From Acidobacteriota bacterium (lineage in GTDB: Bacteria > Acidobacteriota > Vicinamibacteria > Vicinamibacterales > UBA2999), in NCBI GenBank assembly GCA_009694735.1, contig SHUG01000011.1, forward strand, positions 1-39,620: DNA of 39,620 nt. Reading direction: 5' to 3'. Of the stretch, positions 16,467 through 25,035 are shown piece after piece (within the stretch, counting starts at the first letter, position 1; each line of letters opens with the position of its first letter). The position numbers and the translations under genes are program-made. The notes under the pieces were generated by a model that was not told the DNA's origin, searched no databases, and was given only the letters and a program-made list of their open reading frames with translations.

Positions 16467-17063
16467 TCAGCCGCGCGCTCTGAGTTCCATTTCGCGCACG
16501 ACGTACTTGCCAATCATGTCGCACTCGAGGTTGACCTTGTCCCCGACGCGCAACAACTTCAGCGTGGTCTGCGCCCACGTGTACGGCACCACCTGCACAT
16601 CGAACTGCCGCTCGCCCAGTCCGGCCACGGTCAGGCTGATGCCGTCCACGGCGATCGAGCCCTTGCGAATGAAGTACGCGGCCAGCGGGGTCGGGAACGC
16701 GATGGTCAGCCAGTGCGACTCCGCCTCGGGCCGCGTGTCTTCGACGGTGCCGACGCCGTCAACATGGCCCAGCACGAAATGGCCATCCACGCGGCCGTCA
16801 AAACGGAGGGGCCGCTCGAGGTTCACCGACTGGCCACGCCGCAGCGCGCCGAAGGTGGTCACGCGCGCCGTCTCGGGCCCGACGTCGGCCATCACGTGCT
16901 CGCCATCGATCAGGATGGCGGTGAGGCAGACGCCGTTCACGGCGAGGCTGTCACCCAACTTCAACTGCGGCGCTAACGGGGTCTCGATGCGCACGCGGTA
17001 TCCCCCGCCGGTGCCCTTGACCTCAGCCAGCGTGCCAACCGCCTCAATAATCCCCGTGAACAT
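16467..17063 (-). CDS. ribE: Riboflavin synthase alpha subunit
   Basis: A 198-residue riboflavin synthase that converts two 6,7-dimethyl-8-ribityllumazine molecules to riboflavin. It has the N-terminal MFTGIIEAVG and two tandem lumazine-binding barrels. The first carries LAVNGVCLTA and GHFVLGHVDGVG; the second carries IAVDGISLTVA and FDVQVVPYTW. The ATG at 17063 lies 20 bases inside the end of ribD, so the two are coupled. No ribH (lumazine synthase) is in this window. Confidence 0.95.
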   Translation of the reverse strand: MFTGIIEAVGTLAEVKGTGGGYRVRIETPLAPQLKLGDSLAVNGVCLTAILIDGEHVMADVGPETARVTTFGALRRGQSVNLERPLRFDGRVDGHFVLGHVDGVGTVEDTRPEAESHWLTIAFPTPLAAYFIRKGSIAVDGISLTVAGLGERQFDVQVVPYTWAQTTLKLLRVGDKVNLECDMIGKYVVREMELRARG

Positions 17064-18129
17064 CGGCTTCCATCCAAGCATCCGGCCCGATCGTCTCAAC
17101 CCGCACTGGAATCAGTTGCGACATTGCGACCGGCAGTCCGTCGAACAACCTGGCGCCCTGCTCACCCAGTACGGTGGGCGCCATAATCACGATCACACGA
17201 TCGACGATCCCGGCCTGCCAGGCGGCCGCGTGCATGGCGCCGCCGCCCTCGAGCAACAGGGTCGAGATGTCCCACGCCAACAAGGCACGGACATCGGTCC
17301 GCAGCTCTCCAGTACCTGCCACGAGGTTGCCGCCAGCCAACCTGAGCGCCTCGGCGTTCTCAGGATGACGCGCGATCGCCTCGGCGGTGGTGATGATTAT
17401 GACCGGCCCGGCGCCGAGCGTCGAGAACAGGCGGGCCGCGGCCGGCGTTCGCAGCCGGCGGTCGAACACGACGCGGGCGAGGGGCCGCAGGCGGTGGCAA
17501 TCCCGGGCCGTCAGCACCGGATCGTCGGCCAGTACCGTGCCCGAGCCCACCGCAATGGCATCCACGGCGCCTCGCAGGCGCTGCGTTCGCCGGTTGGCCT
17601 GGGCCGACGTCAGCGGCGTTCGCACGCCAGGCTTGGCGGCCATCTTCCCGTCCAGGCTGGAGGCCGCTTTCACAATCACCATCGGCCGACCCTTGGTCTG
17701 CACGACGGTGAAGGCGCGGTTCAGTCGCGCCGCTTCGTCGCCGAGCAGGCCCACCTCAACCTGGATGCCATGCGCCTGCAGTTCCGCCACCCCCTGGCCG
17801 CAGACCAGCGGATTGGGATCGGCCATCGCGGCGACCACCCGCGTAATGCCGGCGGCAATGATGCGGCGAGTGCAAGGGCCAGTGCGGCCGTGGTGACAAC
17901 AGGGCTCGAGTGTGACGTACAACGTGGCGCCCCGCGCCCGCGCGCCGGCATCCTGCAGCGCAAATACTTCTGCGTGCGGCGCGCCGGCACGCGGATGCCG
18001 CCCCTGCCCCACCACCACGCCGGCCGCCGTCACGACGATCGCGCCGACCAGAGGGTTCGGCGTGGTGACGCCCTCGGCCCGGCGGGCATGGAACAACGCG
18101 CGCCGCATGTAGTCGGCGTCGCTCACCAT
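17044..18129 (-). CDS. ribD: Bifunctional riboflavin deaminase/reductase RibD
   Basis: A 361-residue fusion of pyrimidine deaminase (residues 1-145) and 5-amino-6-(5-phosphoribosylamino)uracil reductase (146-361). The deaminase zinc site is HAEV at about 52 and PCCHHGRTGPC at about 75-85. The reductase half begins with VIVKAASSLDGKMA and ends with TLLLEGGGAMH and RVIVIMAPTVLG. The start ATGGTGAGC overlaps the ftsY stop by seven bases. No FMN riboswitch can fit upstream, because ribD starts inside ftsY. Confidence 0.95.
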   Translation of the reverse strand: MVSDADYMRRALFHARRAEGVTTPNPLVGAIVVTAAGVVVGQGRHPRAGAPHAEVFALQDAGARARGATLYVTLEPCCHHGRTGPCTRRIIAAGITRVVAAMADPNPLVCGQGVAELQAHGIQVEVGLLGDEAARLNRAFTVVQTKGRPMVIVKAASSLDGKMAAKPGVRTPLTSAQANRRTQRLRGAVDAIAVGSGTVLADDPVLTARDCHRLRPLARVVFDRRLRTPAAARLFSTLGAGPVIIITTAEAIARHPENAEALRLAGGNLVAGTGELRTDVRALLAWDISTLLLEGGGAMHAAAWQAGIVDRVIVIMAPTVLGEQGARLFDGLPVAMSQLIPVRVETIGPDAWMEADVHGDY

Positions 18130-19064
18130 TTCTCTTGGAAGATGGCGTCGACGTACTCGCGGGGCGAGAACGGCAGCAGATCGTCGACGCTTTCGCCGAC
18201 GCCGATGTAGCGAATCGGCAACTTCAAGTCGTGGGCGATGGCGACCGCGATGCCGCCCTTGGCCGTGCCATCCAACTTGGTCAGCACAATGCCCGTCACC
18301 CCGGCCACGCTAGTGAACTCGCGCGCCTGGGCCAGGCCGTTCTGCCCCACCGTGGCATCCAGCACCAGCAGCACTTCATGCGGAGCGCCGGACACCTCGC
18401 GGCCGGCGACGCGCCTGATCTTGTCGAGCTCGTTCATCAGGTTGGTGCGCGTGTGCAGTCGTCCGGCCGTATCAACGAGCACCACGTCGCGCTGACGCGC
18501 CTTGCCGGCCGTGATCGCGTCAAAGACGACCGCCGCCGGATCCGAGTTGTCGCGCGCACGCACGATGTCGACGCCGGCCCGGTCGGCCCAGATTTGCAAC
18601 TGATCGACCGCCGCCGCCCGAAACGTATCGGCGGCGCAGATCAGCGGGATCCGGCCTTCGCGCTTTAATTGGTTCGCCAGCTTGCCGATGGTGGTGGTCT
18701 TGCCGACGCCGTTGACGCCGATCACGAGGATGACATGCGGTTTACCCACCGTAGCGCCAGGCGATTGCGGCGCGAAGGTGGGAGTGGTCGCCTCGAGTAC
18801 CCGCAACATCTCCTGCTTCACCAGGTCGCGCAGGCTCTCGCCCCGGCGCTGCCGCCGCGTGACCGCCGCGACGATCTCACCCGTGGCGGCAATGCCGACG
18901 TCGGCCATCAGCAGTACTTCTTCGAGCGCTTCAGCCGTTTCGGCGTCGACCTCGCGCGTCCGCGCATCGGCGGTGTCGGCCTTGTGAACAATGTCGTCGA
19001 ACCTGTCGACCAACTGCTGCGTCGTGCGCTGCAGCCCTTGCTTCAACTTGTCGAATAAACCCAT
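18123..19064 (-). CDS. ftsY: Signal recognition particle receptor FtsY
   Basis: A 313-residue SRP receptor GTPase that docks Ffh-ribosome complexes at the membrane. It has a short N domain (MGLFDKLKQGLQRTTQQ) and no long acidic A domain, as in many bacteria outside the enterics. G motifs are GVNGVGKTTTIGKLA at about 114, DTAGRLHTRTNLMNEL, and TKLDGTAKGG. It starts with ATG one base into the gpsA stop (TAATG) and overlaps ribD. Its SRP partner ffh is about 3 kb downstream in the same gene train. Confidence 0.96.
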   Translation of the reverse strand: MGLFDKLKQGLQRTTQQLVDRFDDIVHKADTADARTREVDAETAEALEEVLLMADVGIAATGEIVAAVTRRQRRGESLRDLVKQEMLRVLEATTPTFAPQSPGATVGKPHVILVIGVNGVGKTTTIGKLANQLKREGRIPLICAADTFRAAAVDQLQIWADRAGVDIVRARDNSDPAAVVFDAITAGKARQRDVVLVDTAGRLHTRTNLMNELDKIRRVAGREVSGAPHEVLLVLDATVGQNGLAQAREFTSVAGVTGIVLTKLDGTAKGGIAVAIAHDLKLPIRYIGVGESVDDLLPFSPREYVDAIFQEKW

Positions 19065-20062
19065 TACGCGCGTTCCAATTTCTGCTTCCGCCCCATGAGA
19101 TTGCGAATCGCGGTCCGCGGGTCGGTGCGGCCTGCGAGCACATCCGACATCTCTTGAGCGATCGGCAGTTCAATGCCATGACGAGCACCGAGTGCGAGGG
19201 CGGCCTCGGTGGTGCAGACCCCTTCGGCCACCATTCGGGTGCGGGCGAGGATCTCCGCCAACGACTCGCCGTGCGCCAGCGCGATCCCAAGCCGGCGATT
19301 ACGACTGAGCTCGCCCGTGCAAGTCAGCACGAGATCGCCCAGGCCCGCCAGGCCCGCCATCGTTTCACGCTGCGCCCCCAGTCCGACCGCGAGCCGCGAG
19401 AGCTCCGCGAGCCCGCGCGTAATCAGCGCCGCCAACGCGTTGTGGCCGAGGCCAAGGCCCTCCACCACGCCGGCGGCAATGGCGATGATGTTCTTCAGCG
19501 CGCCACCGATCTCCACGCCCACGACGTCACGACTGCCGTAGAGCCGGAGAGCCTGTGACCGAAAATGCGCCTGGACGATCTCGACCGCCGCGGACGACTC
19601 GCCCGCCACCACCATCGCCGTCGGCAGTTCCCGCGCCAGCTCGATCGCAAAGCTCGGTCCCGACAGCACGACGATCTCGCCCGCCGGACATTCGGCCTGC
19701 ATCACCTCGGACATGCGCAGCATGGAGCCTTCCTCCAGGCCCTTGGTCGCGCTGACGAGCACGCAGCCGGTCGCAGCGAACGGGCTGGCGGCGCGCATCA
19801 CCGCCCGCACGCCGTGCGAAGGCACCGCCATGACCACGAACTCCGCGCCGGTGAGCGCCTCACCTAGCACGTTGGTGACCTGGAGGGGGCTTGGCAACGC
19901 AATGCCTGGCAAGTAGGTGGGGTTGGTGCGCGTCGCGGCCATCTGCGCCACCAGGGCGGCGTCGCGCGCCCACAAGCGCACATCGTGACCCGAGCGCGCG
20001 AGATGCACGCCGAGCGCAGTGCCCCAACTCCCCGATCCCAACACCCCGATGGTGTGCGTCAT
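19064..20062 (-). CDS. gpsA: Glycerol-3-phosphate dehydrogenase [NAD(P)+]
   Basis: A 332-residue enzyme that reduces dihydroxyacetone phosphate to sn-glycerol-3-phosphate for phospholipid synthesis. The NAD(P) loop is IGVLGSGSWGTALG at about 4-17. SATKGLEEGSM, VLSGPSFAIELA and the catalytic-lysine motif GGALKNIIAIAAG (about 182-194) are family signatures. The true start is ATG 20062 in an ATGA overlap with plsY; the open frame upstream is antisense noise. Its product is the acceptor used by PlsY, its immediate neighbour. Confidence 0.96.
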   Translation of the reverse strand: MTHTIGVLGSGSWGTALGVHLARSGHDVRLWARDAALVAQMAATRTNPTYLPGIALPSPLQVTNVLGEALTGAEFVVMAVPSHGVRAVMRAASPFAATGCVLVSATKGLEEGSMLRMSEVMQAECPAGEIVVLSGPSFAIELARELPTAMVVAGESSAAVEIVQAHFRSQALRLYGSRDVVGVEIGGALKNIIAIAAGVVEGLGLGHNALAALITRGLAELSRLAVGLGAQRETMAGLAGLGDLVLTCTGELSRNRRLGIALAHGESLAEILARTRMVAEGVCTTEAALALGARHGIELPIAQEMSDVLAGRTDPRTAIRNLMGRKQKLERA

Positions 20063-20631
20063 GTGCCTAAGGCGCGCTCGGTGCGCGACCACAACCGGGC
20101 GATATTGCGGCGGTGACGAAACAGGATGAGGACGGCCACGAGGGTGGCACCAACATCCACCGCGCGCGGTCCCGGCCTCGACCACTCGACCACGGGCAGC
20201 AGCACGGTGGCCACAATCGAGCCCAGCGAAACGTACCGGGTGCGGGCCACGGTCACGCCAAACGCGACGGCGGCGATCGCCGTGGGCCACGGCGCCAGCA
20301 CGCCGAACACGCCACTGGCCGTCGCCACGCCCTTCCCGCCCTTGAAGCCGAGCCAGACCGGGTAGATGTGACCGACGACGGCGGCGACACCGGCGGCCAT
20401 CGCGGCTGGCCCACCGCCGGCCAGCAGTACCGCGCCCGCGCCCTTGGCCGCGTCGGCGAGCATCACGGCAATCCCCAGCCGTAACCCGCCGGTGCGATAC
20501 CCATTCGCGGCGCCGACGTTGCCGCTGCCGACCCGGCGCAGGTCAACGCCACTGGCAGAGTGCGCCACGAGGTAACCGATGGGCAACGAGCCGACGGCGT
20601 AGCCGATCACGATGGCGGGAAGAAAATCCAA
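20059..20631 (-). CDS. plsY: Glycerol-3-phosphate acyltransferase PlsY
   Basis: A membrane acyltransferase of about 190 residues that moves an acyl group from acyl-phosphate to glycerol-3-phosphate, the first step to phosphatidic acid. Three PlsY motifs are visible: VGSLPIGYLVA (N-terminal helix), LRRVGSGNVGAANGYR (about 35-50), and GHIYPVWLGFKGGKGVAT (about 97-114). Several hydrophobic helices follow. The best start is TTG 20631, which gives a complete first membrane helix; GTG a few codons later is an alternative. Longer frames run into thpR. Confidence 0.92.
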   Translation of the reverse strand: MDFLPAIVIGYAVGSLPIGYLVAHSASGVDLRRVGSGNVGAANGYRTGGLRLGIAVMLADAAKGAGAVLLAGGGPAAMAAGVAAVVGHIYPVWLGFKGGKGVATASGVFGVLAPWPTAIAAVAFGVTVARTRYVSLGSIVATVLLPVVEWSRPGPRAVDVGATLVAVLILFRHRRNIARLWSRTERALGT

Positions 20632-20656
20632 AGGCGTCGTCGTTCTTCGTGCTTTG

Positions 20657-21280
20657 TTATTGGCTGTTGGCCGTGAGCGGCGCACTGACCAGTCCAGTAT
20701 AGTGCGGGCCTCGCCCCTCGACTCCGCCCGGCGCGGCCCTGAGCTTATGGCGGGGTCGCTGCGACAGCTCACTGCGATACAGCGTGACGCGGTCCACCGC
20801 CGAGCGCGCGCCGCGCACCTCGATGGCCAGCAGGATTTTCGGCCAGTCCACGCCGGCGCCGGCCATCTTGATGCGGCCAAGTGTCAGGTGCGGCAGCAGC
20901 GGCCGCGGCTGGGCATCGACAGTGCCCACCAACCGGCGCGTCACCTCGGCTGCGAGTGCGCCAAGGGACGCACCGCCGGCCACCACGCCGAGCCAGAGCG
21001 CCCGTGGCTGTCGCGCCGATGGAAATGCCCCCAGCCCGCGCCACTCCACCGCGAACGGCGCCAGCGCAAACGGTGGCGCCAGCCGCTCACACAAGGACGG
21101 CACCGCGGCGTCATCCACCTCGCCGATGAAGCGCAGCGTGACGTGCAATGCCGCCGGCTTGACCCAGGTGATCTTCGGCGGCGTCCTCACTGCCGCGATC
21201 CGGTCGCTGATGGCCTGGATCACACGCGCCGCTTCGGCGCGTACGGCGTCCCCCACATCCACGGCCACGAACAGCCTCAT
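20657..21280 (-). CDS. thpR: RNA 2',3'-cyclic phosphodiesterase (2H family)
   Basis: A 207-residue 2H-phosphoesterase (ThpR/LigT family) that hydrolyses 2',3'-cyclic phosphate RNA ends. The two catalytic HxTx motifs are present as HVTLRFIGEV (about 45) and HLTLGRIK (about 131). The start MRLFVAVDV at ATG 21280 overlaps the cinA stop (ATGA). The C-terminal 30 or so residues are rich in Gly, Pro and Arg and may not be conserved. Confidence 0.9.
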   Translation of the reverse strand: MRLFVAVDVGDAVRAEAARVIQAISDRIAAVRTPPKITWVKPAALHVTLRFIGEVDDAAVPSLCERLAPPFALAPFAVEWRGLGAFPSARQPRALWLGVVAGGASLGALAAEVTRRLVGTVDAQPRPLLPHLTLGRIKMAGAGVDWPKILLAIEVRGARSAVDRVTLYRSELSQRPRHKLRAAPGGVEGRGPHYTGLVSAPLTANSQ

Positions 21281-22569
21281 TCGAGCAGGTGCCGGCGCAG
21301 CAGGTCGATCGCCCAGTTCGCCGACATCGCCTTGACCATTTCGCGGCCCCCGGGGAACTGGAACGTGCGAACGCGAGTGGTCGCACCCGCGACCGCGATG
21401 CACACGGTGCCGACTGGTTTCTCCGCACTGCCGCCGCCCGGACCGGCAATGCCGGTGATGCCGACGCCGACGTTGACCCGCGCCCGATCGCGAATCCCTT
21501 CCGCCATCGCGGCGGCCACCGGCTCGCTGACCGCGCCGTGTGCCTGGATGAGCGACGCCGGCACGCCGAGCAGTTCGACTTTGGCCTCGTTGCTGTACGC
21601 CACGATGCCGCGCTCGACATAGTCTGAGCTACCGGGCACATCCGTCAGTCGCGACGTGGCCAGTCCGCCCGTGCACGACTCGGCGAGCGCCACCCGCCAT
21701 CCGCGCGCGCGCAACAGGTCGCCCACGACAGCTTCGATCCCTGCGCCGTCGGTGCTGACGACGTCTTGGCCGAGCGCCAAGGTCAACTGAGCGACGGCCA
21801 GCGCCAGGGTCGCCGCGGCCAGCGGGGCGTCGCTCGATTGCAGGACGAGATGCAACTCCACCTGGCCGAGGCCGGCGAGGATGGTGGTGGCAATCGTCGG
21901 CTGCTGCGCCAGCCATCGCGAGTAGATCGGCTGAACGATCTCCTCGACCGCCGATTCGCCCTTGCCCGACACCCGCACCAGGCGGCGGAACAACCGCGTG
22001 TCGCCGGCACGCGACGCGAGGCGCGCGCGCACCTCCCCTGCCATCATCGGCTTCATCTCGCGCGGTGGCCCTGGCAGCAACGCGATCACGGCGCCGTCGT
22101 GTTCCAGCCAAAGGCCGGGCGCCGTGCCGTTGGGATTGGGCAGCACCGTCGCGCCTCGCGGCACCATCGCCTGGCGCCGGTTCACTGCCGGCATCTGCCA
22201 TCCTCGCGCAGCGAAACGGCGCTCGATGGCGTCGATGATCTCGGCATCCTCGTGCAGGGACAGTCCCAGGTGCGCCGCGACCACGTCGCGGGTGATGTCG
22301 TCGTCGGTGGGGCCGAGCCCACCCGTGAGAATCAGCACCTGGTGCCGCCGCAGGGCGTGCGCGACGTGCGAGGTCAACTCGCCCCGGTGGTCACCGACTA
22401 TCGCCTTGAACGCCACCGCGACGCCGAGATCGTTCAGGACCTGGGTAATGAACAGGGAATTGGTATCGACCTTCTCGGGAGTGAGCAGTTCGCTGCCCAC
22501 CGCGATAATGGCCGCGTCGAACGGACGGGACTCTACGCGATCAGCCACAACGGCATCCACCACATGCAC
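21277..22569 (-). CDS. cinA: CinA family protein (nucleotide amidohydrolase)
   Basis: A CinA protein of about 423-430 residues. The N-terminal MoCF-like domain (AAIIAVGSELLTPEKVDTNS; ILTGGLGPTDDD) acts in nucleotide pyrophosphohydrolysis. The C-terminal domain (ALAESCTGGLATSRLTDVPG; GITGIAGPGGGSAEKPVGTV) is the NMN deamidase type used in pyridine-nucleotide recycling. Starts at 22569 (37-base overlap with pgpA) or GTG 22548 are both possible. It overlaps thpR by ATGA. Confidence 0.93.
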   Translation of the reverse strand: MHVVDAVVADRVESRPFDAAIIAVGSELLTPEKVDTNSLFITQVLNDLGVAVAFKAIVGDHRGELTSHVAHALRRHQVLILTGGLGPTDDDITRDVVAAHLGLSLHEDAEIIDAIERRFAARGWQMPAVNRRQAMVPRGATVLPNPNGTAPGLWLEHDGAVIALLPGPPREMKPMMAGEVRARLASRAGDTRLFRRLVRVSGKGESAVEEIVQPIYSRWLAQQPTIATTILAGLGQVELHLVLQSSDAPLAAATLALAVAQLTLALGQDVVSTDGAGIEAVVGDLLRARGWRVALAESCTGGLATSRLTDVPGSSDYVERGIVAYSNEAKVELLGVPASLIQAHGAVSEPVAAAMAEGIRDRARVNVGVGITGIAGPGGGSAEKPVGTVCIAVAGATTRVRTFQFPGGREMVKAMSANWAIDLLRRHLLE

Positions 22570-23000
22570 AGACGAAGCACGAGGTGCGCATACAGCCCGG
22601 CCATTGCGTCATCAAGCATGATCCCGTAACCGCCGGGCAGGTGCTCCATGCGGCCCGCGGGATACGGCTTCACGACGTCGAAGAGCCGGAACAACAAGAA
22701 GCCCACGAGCACACCGGTCAACGAGACCGGCAACAGCGCCAGTGTGATCAGCATGCCCAAGACTTCATCAATGACCACGGGACCCGGATCTTTGCGGCCC
22801 AGCGCGCGCTCGGCCCCGTCGGCCGACCAGATGCCGATGGCCAGCACCGCGACGATGGTGCCTATCTCGAAGGCGGGCATGCCAATCCATCTGACGAAGG
22901 CGAACAGCGCCAACGCCGCCAGTGAACCGGCGGTGCCCGGTGCGACAGGAAAGAAGCCGAGGTAACCGAACGACGCGATGAACAGCGCGAGCTGGTTCAT
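22533..23000 (-). CDS. pgpA: Phosphatidylglycerophosphatase A
   Basis: A 155-residue membrane phosphatase that turns phosphatidylglycerophosphate into phosphatidylglycerol. PgpA motifs are GYLGFFPVAPGTAGS near the N-terminus, GPVVIDEVLGML at about 68-79, and RLFDVVKPYPAGRMEHL with GGYGIMLDDAMAGLYA at about 105-138. At least three hydrophobic helices are present. The start at ATG 23000 overlaps the RDD gene stop (ATGA). Confidence 0.94.
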   Translation of the reverse strand: MNQLALFIASFGYLGFFPVAPGTAGSLAALALFAFVRWIGMPAFEIGTIVAVLAIGIWSADGAERALGRKDPGPVVIDEVLGMLITLALLPVSLTGVLVGFLLFRLFDVVKPYPAGRMEHLPGGYGIMLDDAMAGLYAHLVLRLCMWWMPLWLIA

Positions 23001-24064
23001 TCGCTGACCACGCGCGTCCCGGCCAGCCGATCGTGCAGGGCCCGGTGATCGCTGCTGAACAGAGCCGGCACGTAGGACAGGCCGAGCGTGGCCGGCACCA
23101 GCATGCACCCGACCGCCCGCAGCACGCCACCGGCCGCATCAATCGGCCGCCCGTCGTCACCGATCACGCGCAGCTTCAACAGCATCTTGCCGATGGTCTG
23201 TCCACCAGCCACCGTGAAGGACGCCACGTAGCCGAAGGCCAGCAAGGTGAGGAACCCGGCAAACGGGACGACGGGAATGAGCCGCAGATCGGCCACGGTG
23301 GTCTGCAGCCCCGCAATCCGCAAGGTGAGGAACAGCACCGCCGCGGCGATCCCGGCGAGTAGGGCGAGGTCGATCACGCCCGCAGCCACCCGCACGCCAA
23401 GGGCCGGCGCCGGCATGAGCGATGCGACGGTTTCACTGGCCAGCGTACTGGCCTCGCTGCTCCGCAGTACGGCCGGTGCCAACTCGAATGCCAGCGGCGT
23501 CTCCATGCGTACCGGGCGGGTCGTCCGCGGACGATTGCGAGGAATCTCGGGCGTGGCACGGCGCACCGCCAGCGGTGTCCGCGCCGCCCTCGGCGGCACC
23601 ATCGGCGCATCATCGAACGGCAGCGCGTTCGGATCCACCGGCGATTCAATTTCCGCGGCAACGGACACGTCGCTGAACCTCGATGCGGCGGCCTCGTCGG
23701 CCTCGGCCGCCAGGCTCATGACGGTCCCGACCGGAGGCTCGTGGTCGACCGCTGGCAGCGGATCGGGCTCGCCCGGCGTTGACCGCCTCGCCGCCACGGC
23801 TGCCGGCGTCGCTCGCGCTGGTTCGCCCTTCTCGGTTCCCGGGTCGCCGAACAGCCGATCGAGGTCAAGCGATTCCGCCGTGAGGTTGTCGGCCGGGCGC
23901 GTGATTGCCGGCAGCTCGAAGTCGCCCATCGAATCGGTGCCGCTGTCCTGACGCAGGGTGAGATCGGGTTGCGCGGAGAAAGGCGACAGCGAAAAATCGT
24001 ACTGGCAATTCCGGCACCGGTCGGTGGTCTCAAACCCGAGGTAGCCGCACTTCGGACACTTCAT
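22997..24064 (-). CDS. Zinc-ribbon and RDD-domain membrane protein
   Basis: A 355-residue protein. An N-terminal zinc ribbon has cysteines at 3, 6, 17 and 20 (MKCPKCGYLGF; CRNC). A long Pro/Ala-rich, probably disordered linker covers about 25-210. The C-terminal RDD membrane domain starts near GVRVAAGVIDLALLAGIAAAV and includes AGGQTIGKMLLKLRV and HRALHDRLAGTRVV. RDD domains are small membrane modules of poorly known, possibly transport-related function. The start overlaps the TPR gene stop (ATGA), so these two uncharacterised membrane proteins are coupled at the head of the gene train. Confidence 0.85.
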   Translation of the reverse strand: MKCPKCGYLGFETTDRCRNCQYDFSLSPFSAQPDLTLRQDSGTDSMGDFELPAITRPADNLTAESLDLDRLFGDPGTEKGEPARATPAAVAARRSTPGEPDPLPAVDHEPPVGTVMSLAAEADEAAASRFSDVSVAAEIESPVDPNALPFDDAPMVPPRAARTPLAVRRATPEIPRNRPRTTRPVRMETPLAFELAPAVLRSSEASTLASETVASLMPAPALGVRVAAGVIDLALLAGIAAAVLFLTLRIAGLQTTVADLRLIPVVPFAGFLTLLAFGYVASFTVAGGQTIGKMLLKLRVIGDDGRPIDAAGGVLRAVGCMLVPATLGLSYVPALFSSDHRALHDRLAGTRVVSE

Positions 24065-24915
24065 TCGCGGGGTGGCGACGATGGCGGGACGAGAGCGGAC
24101 GGCGACGCTTCAGCGCTCGCCACCGCCAGTAGTTCACGCTGAATATCGGCGCGTAACCGGTCGGCCTCTTGCCGCAACGAATCGCCGAGCGGCACGCGGT
24201 CGAGCGTCCGCATGGCGTCACGCAGCTTGCCGCCGGCAAACAACGCACGACCCTGTGCCAGGTAGGCTTCGGTCGGCGATGGCACCGGCAACGGCGCCGG
24301 CGTCACCGTGGCAGCACTGGGCGCATCGGTGGTCGCTTGCACCGGAAACCAATCGGCCCAGCCGTTTGGCGTCACCAGCACGAACGAAATCGCCGCGACG
24401 ATGACCACGCCGGCGGCGGTTACCCACCACAGGGCGAGACTGCCCCGCCGCTGATCGTCACCACGGCGGTCGCGGACGGGCGACTTCACGCGCACCCGTT
24501 CGCGGCTGACCGGCGGCGCCGGCACGGCCGAGCGCTGGCCGGCGTCGAGGCGGTCGATGCGGCCAATCACACCAAGCGCGACGTCATGTGACGCGCCCTG
24601 ATCGAGGGCATCGCTCAACAGCGCCCTGGCGCGCACGACTTCGCCACGGTCAAAGGCTTCGAGGCCTTCGTGAACGAGCGCTTCCGAGATGCGTTGTTGT
24701 TCGGCCTGCGCGCTGCGCGCTCGATCGATATAGGCGCGCGCCCGATCGTGCGTCCGATCGAGAAACAGCACGCGCGTCCAGAGGTTAATGGCGGCGTCGA
24801 ACTCGCCCGCGAAATAGTGATCGAGACCCGTCACAAGCAAATGCTCGATGCGCCCTTCGTCTTCAACGGGCGGCGCCTGGGACCGGCGCGGGCCTGACGA
24901 TTGCGAGTCGGCCAT
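24061..24915 (-). CDS. Membrane-anchored TPR-like protein
   Basis: A 284-residue protein with one central membrane helix at about 161-182 (ALWWVTAAGVVIVAAISFVL). The N-terminal cytoplasmic part has TPR-like helical pairs (LDHYFAGEFDAAINLWTRVL; LVHEGLEAFDRGEVVRARALL). A C-terminal helix pair outside the membrane (YLAQGRALFAGGKLRDAMRTL) is also TPR-like. A basic stretch lies just before the helix. The function is unknown. It is first in a long minus-strand run and has its own extended -10 promoter upstream. Confidence 0.8.
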   Translation of the reverse strand: MADSQSSGPRRSQAPPVEDEGRIEHLLVTGLDHYFAGEFDAAINLWTRVLFLDRTHDRARAYIDRARSAQAEQQRISEALVHEGLEAFDRGEVVRARALLSDALDQGASHDVALGVIGRIDRLDAGQRSAVPAPPVSRERVRVKSPVRDRRGDDQRRGSLALWWVTAAGVVIVAAISFVLVTPNGWADWFPVQATTDAPSAATVTPAPLPVPSPTEAYLAQGRALFAGGKLRDAMRTLDRVPLGDSLRQEADRLRADIQRELLAVASAEASPSALVPPSSPPRE

Positions 24916-24930
24916 GGGTAAGTAACCGCG

Positions 24931-24939
24931 ATTATAGCA
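24931..24939 (-). promoter_or_regulatory. Extended -10 promoter (TGCTATAAT)
   Basis: On the minus strand TGCTATAAT ends 15 bases before ATG 24915, which is a perfect extended -10 element. It would drive the TPR-RDD-pgpA and downstream train with a leader of about nine bases. Confidence 0.6.
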
Positions 24940-24966
24940 CTTACCTTACCGGCGGCATCCCCTAAA

Positions 24967-25020
24967 GGGGTGCCCGGGACACTAGCGCGCGGGGTGCCTA
25001 CTCGCTAGGGGCGGGGTGCC
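24967..25020. promoter_or_regulatory. Three direct repeats of GGGGTGCC upstream of ftcD
   Basis: GGGGTGCC occurs at 24967-24974, 24991-24998 and 25013-25020, with start-to-start spacing of 24 and 22 bases, about two helical turns. They fill the divergent region between the TPR gene and ftcD; the last copy ends one base before the ftcD -10 box. They could be a regulator-binding array or a degenerate repeat. Confidence 0.45.
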
Positions 25021-25021
25021 C

Positions 25022-25027
25022 TACAAT
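25022..25027 (+). promoter_or_regulatory. -10 box TACAAT for ftcD
   Basis: TACAAT lies eight bases before ATG 25036. Initiation would fall at or within about two bases of the start codon, so a leaderless or nearly leaderless message is likely. Confidence 0.5.
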
Positions 25028-25035
25028 CGAGCGAC

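Noticed and set aside
16444-18210. A 588-codon plus-strand frame across ribE and ribD
   Set aside because: It lies antisense to two well-supported enzymes, and its translation is low-complexity Arg/Ala/Ser-rich.
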